From Dielma sp000508965 (GTDB lineage: Bacteria > Bacillota_I > Bacilli_A > Erysipelotrichales > Erysipelotrichaceae), in the NCBI GenBank assembly GCA_000508965.1, contig BAHV02000016.1, positions 186,001-250,000 of the forward strand: a stretch of 64,000 nt of DNA. Direction: 5' to 3'. A program made the position numbers and the translations under genes. Each line of letters opens with the position of its first letter. The first letter of the stretch is position 1. This document shows, one piece after another, positions 44,874-52,726 of this stretch. Below the pieces are notes generated by a model. That model had not been told where the DNA came from. It searched no databases and worked only from the letters and a program-made list of their open reading frames with translations.

Positions 44874-44904
44874 AAGCATCTCAGCATTATGGGATGCTTT
44901 TTCT
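44874..44904 (+). terminator. Terminator after the chromate transporter pair
   Basis: AAGCATCTCA/TGGGATGCTT stem with a 6-nt loop followed by TTTTCTATTTTT. Confidence 0.78.
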
Positions 44905-44979
44905 ATTTTTCATGAATTGTGCCTTTTGATTTAAGCTCAAAAATATTATAATAAAGGCAGATAAAACTGGGGTGGAAGT

Positions 44980-45807
44980 ATGTGTAATATAAATAGGAAA
45001 AAATCAGGCTTTACTTTGATTGAATTGATTGTAGTGATTGCAATCCTTGGAATTTTAGCACTTTTTCTTGTGCCTAGTTTTCTTGGTTATGCAAAAGATG
45101 CGAAAGATGCAGTCTGCCGTGCTAATATGACAAGCATTGTCAGAGAATATGAAGCTTCGGCGGCTCATAATTCACCAGCATCAATGGCAGACGCTAAAAA
45201 GCTGCTGGCGGACATCTATGCTTCGCACAAGGCCGAAAGTGAAAATGGAAACGGTTTTTATACTGGCGGTTCTTATACAGGAATCTGTTCTGAGGATGGC
45301 ATATACGGCAATATGATCAGTGATGATTTTGCAGTTTTAACTATCCGATGCAGTGTTCACGGTGATGGAATCATCGATATTAAAGAATTGAGAGAACGCT
45401 TAGAGGCGATTAATTTTAGCGATATGAAACAATTTCCATATAACGATTTGAATGCATATTTTGCGAACGGTAAAACTAACCTTGACAGTGAAGCAGTCAG
45501 CACGACCCCGGGTTCTTATGCTCCTTATTCTTCCCTGGCAGAAGCCGTGAGCGTTAAGCTAAAAGAACAGGGCATCGATACCACAAACCGAAGCTGGCGG
45601 ATGTATAAACAAGGTGAAAGCACTTATAATTTATTTTTAACTGATCAGAAAATTTCTTTGGATGATGTAACCGGCGGCAAGTGGATCAACTGTACGAAGT
45701 ATGACATAAAAAATGACCAAGTAATTTATGGCAAAGTACAGGTCATAAAATCTCCTGATGGCAATTATCCGATTATTAATGGCGGATCATTTACAGAAAT
45801 CAAATAA
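44980..45807 (+). CDS. Solitary prepilin-like protein
   Basis: A 275-residue protein with a type IV prepilin leader: a short basic N-terminus (NRKKS) then GFTLIELIVVIAILGILAL, with cleavage by prepilin peptidase expected before Phe after the Gly, and the conserved Glu5. The rest is a predicted globular, strand-containing domain with Cys residues that could pair (VCRANM; GICSED; IRCSVH; WINCTKY). No assembly ATPase, platform protein or peptidase is encoded nearby, so the gene may be assembled by machinery elsewhere or act as a membrane-anchored exported protein. TATAAT at 44949-44956 may be its -10 box. Confidence 0.82.
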   Translation: MCNINRKKSGFTLIELIVVIAILGILALFLVPSFLGYAKDAKDAVCRANMTSIVREYEASAAHNSPASMADAKKLLADIYASHKAESENGNGFYTGGSYTGICSEDGIYGNMISDDFAVLTIRCSVHGDGIIDIKELRERLEAINFSDMKQFPYNDLNAYFANGKTNLDSEAVSTTPGSYAPYSSLAEAVSVKLKEQGIDTTNRSWRMYKQGESTYNLFLTDQKISLDDVTGGKWINCTKYDIKNDQVIYGKVQVIKSPDGNYPIINGGSFTEIK

Positions 45808-45845
45808 AGTTATTTGCAGTGAAAACTTATTCAGATTAAAAACAA

Positions 45846-45873
45846 TTAAAAGGCAGTTTCCTGCCTTTTAATT
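45846..45873. terminator. Bidirectional terminator
   Basis: TTAAAAGGCAG/CTGCCTTTTAA with a TTTC loop, A/T flanks on both sides, between convergent prepilin and ABC-F genes. Confidence 0.78.
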
Positions 45874-45876
45874 AAG

Positions 45877-47430
45877 TTATAGTTCTAACTGCAGTTTGTC
45901 TATTTTGACTAACTGCTTTTCTTTTACTTGATAAATGGTTGTGCAAACCTCTTGAATATAACGCCGGTCATGCGATACCGATAGAATGCACCCCTTAAAA
46001 TCACACAGGCATTCACGCAGAGCCGGATTGCTCATTGGAGACAAATTACGGGTTGGCTCATCAAGCAGCAGAACATTGCATTGCTGCATAATGAACCTCA
46101 ATAAGAACAGCTTGGCTTTCTGCCCTTCACTCAACGAATGGATGGGTGCAGCCATTTCATCGCGGGTAAATTTCATACGTCCTAACATTTCTCTGGCTCT
46201 AGTCACCGTATCCTTATCGTGATCAGGTGCTAAAAAATCAACAGCAGCTCTCTCATACGGCATTTGTTCCTGATAATTCTGCGGCATAATGCCCAGCTTC
46301 AGATCGCTGCGATTTTTCAGCAGCTCGATAATCTGTTTCATCAAAGTGGTTTTCCCACAGCCATTGGGACCGATGAAGGCCACTTTTTCAAACCCTCTCA
46401 CATGCAGCTCAAAAGGTTCAATCAATCGCTGATTCTCTACCTCGACGCAAAAATCCGCATCTAAAATAACCTTGTTTGGGTTCCAGTCAAAGTCATCAAA
46501 CATCACATCGATGGCTTCTTCAACAGTATCCAGCTTTGTGTAGCTTTCCTTTTCGAATCGTTTCTCCATACTTTTTACTGAATGCATTTTCTTTTTTAAA
46601 AGCTGAGCTGTATGCGGATCTTGACGGCTGCAACTATTTTGCGCATCGTGGACTGCATTCAAAATCTTCAGCAGCTTCTCACGCTTCTTTTCATAGATTT
46701 CCTTTTCTTTATTTGCCAGCTGCTCCGCCTTAACAGCGGATGCCTGATGCTCCTTAACAAACTGATCGTAACCGATATTGTAAATTGAATGTCTTACTTT
46801 AGTTTTTTTATTGACTTGTTCCAGCAAAATAATCCGGGTTGCTGTTCTTGACAGCAGTGTTTCATCATGACTGACATACAATAAAGCGCCCTCATATTCA
46901 TTCATAAAGCGTTCCAGCCACACTAAGGTATCCAGATCTAAATCATTCGTTGGTTCATCTAAGAGCAAGACATCATAATGCCTGCTCATTAATTTCAGCA
47001 ATTGCAGTTTAACCTTTTCACCGCCGCTTAATGTTTTAATTAATTGCTGTGATGACAGCATTAAAGGATCCATTCTTAATTGGACGCACAGCTTTTCCAA
47101 ATTCATTAATTCATTGTATCTTTCATATGCAATCTCTTCATCCACGGTTTCTTTTAAACAATAATCACAGATTGTCGAATCAAACCAAGCTGAATCAAGC
47201 TTTTGACTCAGCATCCCGACCCGACAGTTATTTTTTTGAATCACACCGCTCACACTGGCATACTGATCAATCAATGACTGATCGAAGACAGCTTTCAGCA
47301 ATGTGCTTTTTCCATTGCCTTCTTCACCGATGATCGCTGCCTTATCATGACTGCTTAAAGTCAGGCAGAATTCATCAAGAAGAATTGATCCTTTAGCATT
47401 TTTTATTGTAAGATTTTTTATTATAAACAT
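45877..47430 (-). CDS. ABC-F ATPase (possible ribosome-protection protein)
   Basis: About 517 residues with two ABC domains and no membrane helices. Domain 1 has IIGEEGNGKSTLL and LSGGEKVKLQLL, domain 2 GPNGCGKTTLM and LSEGQKAKLFLLRF, with Walker B LLLDEPTNDLD and LLLDEPTRNLS. The inter-domain linker (about 230-310) is long and charged, as in ribosome-binding ABC-F proteins. ATG 47430 has GGGAGG upstream. The first-domain Walker A has GNGKST instead of GSGKST. Members protect ribosomes from macrolides, lincosamides or pleuromutilins, or act in housekeeping; which applies cannot be told here. Confidence 0.85.
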   Translation of the reverse strand: MFIIKNLTIKNAKGSILLDEFCLTLSSHDKAAIIGEEGNGKSTLLKAVFDQSLIDQYASVSGVIQKNNCRVGMLSQKLDSAWFDSTICDYCLKETVDEEIAYERYNELMNLEKLCVQLRMDPLMLSSQQLIKTLSGGEKVKLQLLKLMSRHYDVLLLDEPTNDLDLDTLVWLERFMNEYEGALLYVSHDETLLSRTATRIILLEQVNKKTKVRHSIYNIGYDQFVKEHQASAVKAEQLANKEKEIYEKKREKLLKILNAVHDAQNSCSRQDPHTAQLLKKKMHSVKSMEKRFEKESYTKLDTVEEAIDVMFDDFDWNPNKVILDADFCVEVENQRLIEPFELHVRGFEKVAFIGPNGCGKTTLMKQIIELLKNRSDLKLGIMPQNYQEQMPYERAAVDFLAPDHDKDTVTRAREMLGRMKFTRDEMAAPIHSLSEGQKAKLFLLRFIMQQCNVLLLDEPTRNLSPMSNPALRECLCDFKGCILSVSHDRRYIQEVCTTIYQVKEKQLVKIDKLQLEL

Positions 47431-47602
47431 AGTTTCCGCACCTCCCAGTGCGGATGATGAGATATAAATAAGAGACACAACGATTAAAACAGCAGTATTA
47501 TGCGCTTGTTCCTTTAATTGCTTGATAGTTTCTTATTTATTTTCTCATCTTCTCACTTCCAATCATTTTATTCATTTTATCATAAAGTTAAATGCAATTC
47601 AA
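47431..47602 (-). promoter_or_regulatory. Promoter and structured leader of the ABC-F gene
   Basis: TTGAAT (47597-47602), 17 bp, TAAAAT (47574-47579) gives a leader of about 135 nt. ATAAATAAGA and TCTTATTTAT (47464-47473 with 47531-47540) can pair perfectly, and CCGCAC/GTGCGG brackets the ribosome site, with the GGGAG in its loop. Long structured leaders often control ABC-F resistance genes through antibiotic-stalled ribosomes. A nine-codon reading frame (47537-47566) starts at the predicted transcript end without a ribosome site, so I give it little weight. Confidence 0.5.
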
Positions 47603-47617
47603 GCCTGTAAAACGAAC

Positions 47618-47639
47618 AAAAAACGCCCGTTAGGGCGTA
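47618..47639 (-). terminator. Terminator of the tRNA operon
   Basis: ACGCCC/GGGCGT stem with a TAAC loop, followed on the minus strand by TTTTTTG. Confidence 0.88.
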
Positions 47640-47650
47640 TCAAATGTTTT

Positions 47651-47724
47651 TGGAGCGGATGATGAGAATCGAACTCACGTAGTCAGCTTGGAAGGCTGAA
47701 GTTCTACCATTGAACTACATCCGC
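47651..47724 (-). tRNA. tRNA-Gly (TCC)
   Basis: Cloverleaf on the minus strand with GCGGATG/CATCCGC acceptor stem, anticodon loop CTTCCAA (TCC) and GTTCGATTC T-arm; CCA is encoded. Last tRNA of the six-gene operon. Confidence 0.95.
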
Positions 47725-47727
47725 AAA

Positions 47728-47803
47728 TGGTGACTCGTTGGAGATTCGAACTCCAGACCCTTTGATTAAAAGTCAAATGCTCTACCATCTGAGCTAACGA
47801 GTC
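47728..47803 (-). tRNA. tRNA-Lys (TTT)
   Basis: Acceptor GACTCGT/ACGAGTC, anticodon loop CTTTTAA (TTT), T-arm GTTCGAATC, CCA encoded. Confidence 0.95.
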
Positions 47804-47816
47804 AGTCATAAAAAAT

Positions 47817-47892
47817 TGGCTGGGGTAACTGGATTCGAACCAGTGAAATGCTAGAGTCAAAGTCTAGTGCCTTACCGCTTGGCTATACCCCA
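47817..47892 (-). tRNA. tRNA-Gln (TTG)
   Basis: Acceptor TGGGGTA/TACCCCA, anticodon loop CTTTGAC (TTG), T-arm GTTCGAATC, CCA encoded. The U1-A72 pair is usual for bacterial tRNA-Gln. Confidence 0.95.
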
Positions 47893-47901
47893 ATAAAAAA
47901 A

Positions 47902-47986
47902 TGGTGGGAGGGGGCAGATTCGAACTGCCGAACCGTTAAGGAACTGAGTTACAGTCAGCCGCGTTTAGCCACTTCGCTACCCTCCC
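47902..47986 (-). tRNA. tRNA-Tyr (GTA)
   Basis: Acceptor GGGAGGG/CCCTCCC, anticodon loop CTGTAAC (GTA), long variable arm as expected for a class II tRNA, CCA encoded. Confidence 0.94.
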
Positions 47987-47998
47987 AGATTTTTTAAA

Positions 47999-48074
<76 letters not shown>

Positions 48075-48078
48075 ATAA

Positions 48079-48154
48079 TGGTGGAGGTTAACGGGCTCGA
48101 ACCGCTGACCCTCTGCTTGTAAGGCAGACGCTCTCCCAACTGAGCTAAACCTCC
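48079..48154 (-). tRNA. tRNA-Val (TAC)
   Basis: Acceptor GGAGGTT/AACCTCC, anticodon loop CTTACAA (TAC), T-arm GTTCGAGCC, CCA encoded. First gene of the operon. Confidence 0.95.
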
Positions 48155-48194
48155 ATCGTATTAGCCATGGGCAATTCGCCCTTGACGCCTTAAT

Positions 48195-48223
48195 ATAATA
48201 CCATTCGCTTTCTGCTATGTCAA
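48195..48223 (-). promoter_or_regulatory. Promoter of the six-tRNA operon
   Basis: Consensus TTGACA (48218-48223), 17 bp, TATTAT (48195-48200). The start would lie about 35 bases before tRNA-Val. The remaining gap to 48430 holds only the promoter of the next gene (TTGTAA and extended TGCTATACT near 48382-48410). Confidence 0.82.
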
Positions 48224-48430
48224 CAACTTTTTTTAAAATTTTTACAATTTCTTATCCATCACAAAAGCGGGTTTAGATCAGCGGCAGTATACTCACTTCC
48301 TCAGATAGTTTGTCCTGATAAATCATCCTTATACATTATTAAATGTTTCTTACAGTAAGCTCAAATAAGCGCCTTCCTGTTTGTAAATTCGCCTGAATAT
48401 GCTATACTAGTAAAAGTTAGGAGGAATACT

Positions 48431-48859
48431 ATGATTCAAATATTCAATACCCAGGCACTCACCTCTCAGCAGCGCTTCACACGGGCAATTATTGCCGGAG
48501 GCATCAGCGCAGTCGTGATTGCTGTTGTCTATGGCGCATTGATGCAGTACATACATATTGAATCTTCTTTATTATTAATAGTCGTCGGTTATGGTATTGC
48601 CATGGCTGTCCAAAAAGCGGGCCGCGGTGTTCAGCAGCGTTTCTCGATACTTGGAGCAGTCTTATGCGTCATTGCCATTCTGATTGCAGATCTGATTACT
48701 TATTTTGGCTTTTCCGGATTGTTGAATCCAACTGCATGGCCGGCCTTCTTTACAGCCTTGCTGCGGATGTATTTGAATGCCAGCATTCAAAGCTTATTAG
48801 CCATCGTATTCAGAGCTGCCGCTGTCGCTGTCGCTTATCAATATTCAAGAATCGTATAA
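48431..48859 (+). CDS. Small membrane protein of unknown function
   Basis: A 142-residue protein with four predicted helices (about residues 18-40, 46-62, 75-95 and 115-138) and a short polar N-terminus. I do not recognise a family. AGGAGG precedes the ATG and alanine racemase follows after about 30 bases, so the two are probably co-transcribed; this placement hints at a cell-envelope role but does not prove one. Confidence 0.68.
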   Translation: MIQIFNTQALTSQQRFTRAIIAGGISAVVIAVVYGALMQYIHIESSLLLIVVGYGIAMAVQKAGRGVQQRFSILGAVLCVIAILIADLITYFGFSGLLNPTAWPAFFTALLRMYLNASIQSLLAIVFRAAAVAVAYQYSRIV

Positions 48860-48888
48860 TCTGCATAGACTAGAACGAGGTGAATGAC

Positions 48889-50004
48889 ATGTTCTATCGT
48901 GATACCTGGGCAGAGATCAATCTTGATGCCCTGCGGCATAATTGCCGTGAAATACAGAAATTGACAAACAAAAAAATGATTGCTGTTTTAAAAGCCAACG
49001 CATATGGTCATTGTGATTACTGGGTTGCGAAAACAGCCATGGAAGAAGGCGCTGCCATGGTGGCAGTTGCCTATTTGGATGAAGCACTTTCACTTCGTAA
49101 ACAAGGTTTTACCTCAGATATCCTCGTATTAGGTCATATTCGTGCTGCGGATATTCCGCTGGCACAGACACATCGGATTACTTTAACCGTTCTGAGTTTG
49201 GAATGGCTGAATGAATGCCTGTCATGTCATGATGACTTGTCCCATTTAAAGTTTCATTTAAAGGTTGATTCAGGCATGAACCGCATCGGCATGAAAACTT
49301 CTGATGAAATGAATACTGCCATCGCTCTGATAACGCAGTATAACGGAATCGTCGAAGGAATTTATACGCATTACGCTTGTGCGGATGAAGATCTGCATTA
49401 TTGTGAAATGCAGTATCATACCTTTAAGGCTCTCGTTGATAAACTCTCAATCAAGCCTAAATGGATTCACTGTGAAAACAGTGCTGCCATCCTTCAGTTT
49501 CCTGATGAGCTTACCAATGCGGTAAGAGCCGGACTCATCCTTTACGGTGTCTCCCCCATCTCTACATCCGTTGATTTTCAGCCAGTGCTTTCACTTTACA
49601 GCAAGATTACCTGTGTTAAACAGATTCATGCCGGTGAATGTGTCGGTTATGGGGCAACTTACACAGCTAAAGGTGATGAATGGATCGCCACGCTGCCCAT
49701 CGGTTACGCGGATGGTTTTATTCGAGCCAATCAGGGACGCTCGATGATCGTAGATGGCGAAGAAGTCGAAATTGTCGGCAGGATCTGTATGGATCAATGC
49801 ATGATTCGGCTGAACAGCAGCAAGCCATTAGGGACCACCGTTGAAATTATATCTAAGCAGATGCCTGTGACGCGCATCGCTGAGGAATTGAATACTATTT
49901 CTTATGAAATTCTCTGCTTGTTATCAGACCGTATCCCTCGTGTAATCATGGAAAAAGGTAAACAAAAAGCAACTGTAAACCTACGTCTGCACGAAACTTA
50001 TTAA
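48889..50004 (+). CDS. alr: Alanine racemase
   Basis: About 371 residues of a PLP-dependent fold III racemase that makes D-alanine for peptidoglycan. RDTWAEINLDALRHN opens the protein, the PLP lysine is in AVLKANAYGH, and the catalytic tyrosine in VGYGATYTAKGDEW. ATG 48889 is preferred to the in-frame GTG at 48880 because CGAGG ends at 48880. No second domain is present. Confidence 0.94.
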   Translation: MFYRDTWAEINLDALRHNCREIQKLTNKKMIAVLKANAYGHCDYWVAKTAMEEGAAMVAVAYLDEALSLRKQGFTSDILVLGHIRAADIPLAQTHRITLTVLSLEWLNECLSCHDDLSHLKFHLKVDSGMNRIGMKTSDEMNTAIALITQYNGIVEGIYTHYACADEDLHYCEMQYHTFKALVDKLSIKPKWIHCENSAAILQFPDELTNAVRAGLILYGVSPISTSVDFQPVLSLYSKITCVKQIHAGECVGYGATYTAKGDEWIATLPIGYADGFIRANQGRSMIVDGEEVEIVGRICMDQCMIRLNSSKPLGTTVEIISKQMPVTRIAEELNTISYEILCLLSDRIPRVIMEKGKQKATVNLRLHETY

Positions 50005-50054
50005 TCGTGTTTAAAAATGAATCACCGACTCATACTATGAGTGTTAATAAAAAT

Positions 50055-50082
50055 TTGAATTTTTTTCAAAATATATTATAAT
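50055..50082 (+). promoter_or_regulatory. Promoter of the Lys/Ala-tailed protein gene
   Basis: TTGAAT (50055-50060), 16 bp, TATAAT (50077-50082), in an AT-rich stretch just after alr. Confidence 0.6.
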
Positions 50083-50114
50083 ATAGTTATGACTTGGGAA
50101 TTAGGAGAAAGAAA

Positions 50115-50780
50115 ATGAAGAATCATAAAAAGAAGAAAGTTAGAAACAAACCAGTAAATAGAGGCATTCGTGTTTCTGAACAGACATCTGAAGAGCAGTT
50201 AGAGAAAATCGGCTTGGAAGCTGAAAAAATTTATCAGATGTTTATTGACAATATGAGTAAAGACCTTGACAGTCCGGATGTTTATAACTGTGTTATAGCA
50301 TGGCAGGAGTATCTGACAAAGTATTATTATAAATGTACAGATATGATTCTTGCCCGCCTCGCTAATTTATATGTAACTGACAAGCGCTTCACAGAAAGTA
50401 TGGATCAGTTCCAAATTGGCCTTGCAGGCTTTATGAGTCAGGCCATTAAAGCTTATCTGAGAAGAGATCTTCCTAAGCTTCCTAAAGCCGAAAAGCCAGC
50501 GCCTGCGGCAAAGGAAGATAAGGCCGAAGAAGTAAAAGCACCGGCTAAGAAAAAAGCGGTTAAAAAAACGGCCGCTGATGACGAAGCTGCGCCAATGAAA
50601 GCGGCTCCTAAAAAGACAGCTGCGAAAAAAACAGCCGCTAAGGCTGAGGCTAAAGCTGAAGAAACTGCTGAAAAGCCAAAGGCTGCCAGAAAACCGGCTG
50701 CTAAGAAAACGACTGAAAAGCCAACTGAGAAGAAGGCACCTGCTAAAAAAGCAGCTGCTAAGAAAACAGCTGAAAAATAA
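50115..50780 (+). CDS. Protein with histone H1-like Lys/Ala-rich tail
   Basis: About 221 residues. The basic N-terminus (KNHKKKKVRNKP) leads to a helical core of about 100 residues (EKIYQMFIDNMSKDLD, YNCVIAWQEYLTKYYYK) that I do not recognise. From about residue 125 the tail is a run of KKTAAKK, KPAAKK and KAEAKAEE repeats resembling bacterial histone H1-like proteins, suggesting nucleic-acid binding. ATG 50115 has AGGAGAAAG before it. The tail is acidic-basic mixed, so weak RNA or DNA compaction or a ribosome-related role are both possible. Confidence 0.78.
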   Translation: MKNHKKKKVRNKPVNRGIRVSEQTSEEQLEKIGLEAEKIYQMFIDNMSKDLDSPDVYNCVIAWQEYLTKYYYKCTDMILARLANLYVTDKRFTESMDQFQIGLAGFMSQAIKAYLRRDLPKLPKAEKPAPAAKEDKAEEVKAPAKKKAVKKTAADDEAAPMKAAPKKTAAKKTAAKAEAKAEETAEKPKAARKPAAKKTTEKPTEKKAPAKKAAAKKTAEK

Positions 50781-50790
50781 GTATTTGATG

Positions 50791-50820
50791 ATCCCGCTCA
50801 AACGGCGGGATTTTATTTTA
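50791..50820 (+). terminator. Terminator after the Lys/Ala-tailed protein gene
   Basis: ATCCCGC/GCGGGAT stem with a short loop and TTTATTTTA tail. Confidence 0.82.
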
Positions 50821-50825
50821 CCGAT

Positions 50826-51272
50826 TTAATCTTTATCGCACATTGGCTTTGCCTTGGCTTCACTGAATGCTTTATAGAATGTTGAGACAACCATAATGCC
50901 TAAAGCGATGATGCCGGCACTGGCTAAGGTGGTAAGTCCAAAACTGCCTGCCGCTGCCATATCACCATTGACCAAATAAAGCATAGTCATATACATGCCT
51001 TTGCCGGGAACCAAGGGAATCAAACCGCTGATGGCAAAGGTTGTAACTGTCGTTTTCAGTATACGCGCCATAATTTCTGAATAAATTGAAAAACAAAGCG
51101 TCGCTGAAAAGAGTGTCAGCATGAGATTTACATTAAAAGCAATTCCCAATTCATAAACAAAAGCAGCCAAGCCGCCGCCTAATGCTGAAAAGCATAATTG
51201 CCTGCCGCGGATATTAAATAAGAAGCCAAAGAAATAGATTGCGACGGTCGCCGATAAGACATGAATGATCAT
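50826..51272 (-). CDS. Threonine/serine exporter subunit, YjjB-like (ThrE C-half)
   Basis: About 148 residues and four to five helices, matching the C-terminal membrane half of ThrE-type exporters (DUF3815). The segment ATVAIYFFGFLFNIRGRQL starts the protein and ISGLIPLVPGKGMYMTMLYL is typical. Its ATG at 51272 overlaps the stop of the upstream gene (ATGA), so I reject the longer frame. The two genes together form a split ThrE exporter. Confidence 0.85.
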   Translation of the reverse strand: MIIHVLSATVAIYFFGFLFNIRGRQLCFSALGGGLAAFVYELGIAFNVNLMLTLFSATLCFSIYSEIMARILKTTVTTFAISGLIPLVPGKGMYMTMLYLVNGDMAAAGSFGLTTLASAGIIALGIMVVSTFYKAFSEAKAKPMCDKD

Positions 51273-52033
51273 AACAATCCCCCTACATTCATCCAGAATG
51301 TGATTGTAATACCAGCCCCCAATGCCAGCGCAACAGCAATCAGACAAGCCTCAATTCCGCGCGTCACGCCCGAAAGCAGATCCCCGGAGATGGAGTCACG
51401 GATCGCGTTGGTAATGGATAAGCCGGGAACCAGAAGCATCAGTGAGCCAATGATAACCGCATCCTTACTCACACAGAATGAAATCGATTCAAAAATCAGC
51501 GCCAGCAAAGCAATGATTGATGATTCGATGGTAATCGTCACAAACGCATTAATCTTTTTACACTCTAAAAAATTAGCGGCCGCCCGTACGGCCAAACCAA
51601 CCGCAAAAGCGCAGAGAGCATCCTTAAGCGTGCCATTAAAATATAGAGTAAAGCAAAGGGCGATCATCGCCGATGCCAGATAACGCATCGACATGGCATA
51701 CAGCGGCTCTTTTTCAATCTGCGCTAATTCATGTCCGACAGCTTCAATGCTTAAATGCTGTGAGCAGCAGCGGCGTGATAAATCATTGATTCGATTGATG
51801 CGTTCAAGATTCAAGGAACTGCCCTTTACCCGCACTACCTTAGAATAATTGCTGCCATCAAGCACAAAGGATACAAAAATACCGCTGGGTGTCACAAAGC
51901 TGCTGGCTTCCTCAACCTGATAATGCTCCATGATTCGGCTGATCGTTTCTTCCACCCGATATATTTCTGCGCCGCTTTCAAGCAGCAAACGGCCTGCTTT
52001 GGCCGATATATTAAGGATCAATTCTGGATTCAC
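51269..52033 (-). CDS. Threonine/serine exporter subunit, YjjP-like (ThrE N-half)
   Basis: About 254 residues (DUF1212). The N-terminal cytosolic region (LLLESGAEIYRVEETI, FVTPSGIFVSF) is the conserved hydrolase-like domain of ThrE, followed by about five helices. I use the GTG at 52033, which follows GGAGGTGA, in preference to the ATG at 52129 that lacks a ribosome site. Such pairs export amino acids or, in YjjPB, succinate; the substrate is open. Confidence 0.85.
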   Translation of the reverse strand: MNPELILNISAKAGRLLLESGAEIYRVEETISRIMEHYQVEEASSFVTPSGIFVSFVLDGSNYSKVVRVKGSSLNLERINRINDLSRRCCSQHLSIEAVGHELAQIEKEPLYAMSMRYLASAMIALCFTLYFNGTLKDALCAFAVGLAVRAAANFLECKKINAFVTITIESSIIALLALIFESISFCVSKDAVIIGSLMLLVPGLSITNAIRDSISGDLLSGVTRGIEACLIAVALALGAGITITFWMNVGGLL

Positions 52034-52135
52034 AGACTCACCTCCAATGTCGAGTCTACACCAAATACCAAGCCTTGACAAGTATAAAAGATAAAGACTA
52101 TTGAATGATTTTTTAAACTTTTTTATCAAAAAGAA

Positions 52136-52164
52136 TTGAAATTTATCTTTTTATACGTTATAAT
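52136..52164 (+). promoter_or_regulatory. Promoter of tRNA-Leu
   Basis: TTGAAA (52136-52141), 17 bp, TATAAT (52159-52164), about 12 bases before the tRNA. Confidence 0.82.
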
Positions 52165-52176
52165 ATCTAAGCACTT

Positions 52177-52263
52177 GCCCGAGTGGTGAAACTGGTAGAC
52201 GCAGTGGACTCAAAATCCACCGGTAGCGATACTGTGCCGGTTCGAGTCCGGCCTCGGGCACCA
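52177..52263 (+). tRNA. tRNA-Leu (CAA)
   Basis: Acceptor GCCCGAG/CTCGGGC, anticodon loop CTCAAAA (CAA), long variable arm, T-arm GTTCGAGTC, CCA encoded. Monocistronic. Confidence 0.95.
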
Positions 52264-52273
52264 TATGCAGAAT

Positions 52274-52301
52274 ACTCTCAAGTTAGCTTGAGAGTTTTTT
52301 T
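52274..52301 (+). terminator. Terminator after tRNA-Leu
   Basis: ACTCTCAAG/CTTGAGAGT stem with a short loop and seven T. Confidence 0.88.
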
Positions 52302-52343
52302 ATGCAAAAAAAACAGCAAGCTGCTGTTTAAAGTAGACTTAAA

Positions 52344-52718
52344 TCATTGAATCTTTCGGCCAATCTTAAGCTGTTGACGCCACTGCGGCGCTTCCCCATC
52401 GTCTCCCCAATATTCATCCAGTTTACAGATCCGATCATCATCAAAGATAAAGAAGGAGCATACATGAAATGACTGATCAGCACTCCAGACATGACTGATC
52501 GTTAATATATAATCTTCATTGATTTCAATGCGTTCAACATTGCCATGCCAGTCACCCGGATAATCACAATTAGCCTTGACGAATTCTTCTCTGGTAAATT
52601 CTTCATTAGTGTTATGCCAGCGGATAATGGCATCCTCAGTGAACATTTCAGCTAAGCCCAATCGATCCTGTACTGCAATCTTATACCAGTAATCTTTAAT
52701 AAATGCCTCAATATTCAT
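52344..52718 (-). CDS. NTF2-like / SnoaL-like protein
   Basis: A 124-residue alpha+beta cone protein typical of the nuclear transport factor 2-like fold: an N-terminal helix pair (IEAFIKDYWYKIAVQDRLGLAEMF), TEDAIIRWHNTNEEFTREEF and the aromatic strand CSFFIFDDDRICKLDEYWG. Such proteins bind or isomerise small molecules. It follows the cysteine desulfidase gene by eight bases, so it may be a helper in the same operon. Confidence 0.8.
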   Translation of the reverse strand: MNIEAFIKDYWYKIAVQDRLGLAEMFTEDAIIRWHNTNEEFTREEFVKANCDYPGDWHGNVERIEINEDYILTISHVWSADQSFHVCSFFIFDDDRICKLDEYWGDDGEAPQWRQQLKIGRKIQ

Positions 52719-52726
52719 ACTTCCTC

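Noticed and set aside
47537..47566. Nine-codon leader peptide for the ABC-F gene
   Set aside because: Its ATG lies at the predicted transcript end with no ribosome site, so translation is doubtful; the hairpins nearby are the safer claim.
50367..50801. Minus-strand reading frame rich in Ser, Phe and Leu opposite the Lys/Ala-rich tail
   Set aside because: It is the complement of a low-complexity Lys/Ala repeat; it has no ribosome site and its sequence is explained by the plus-strand gene.
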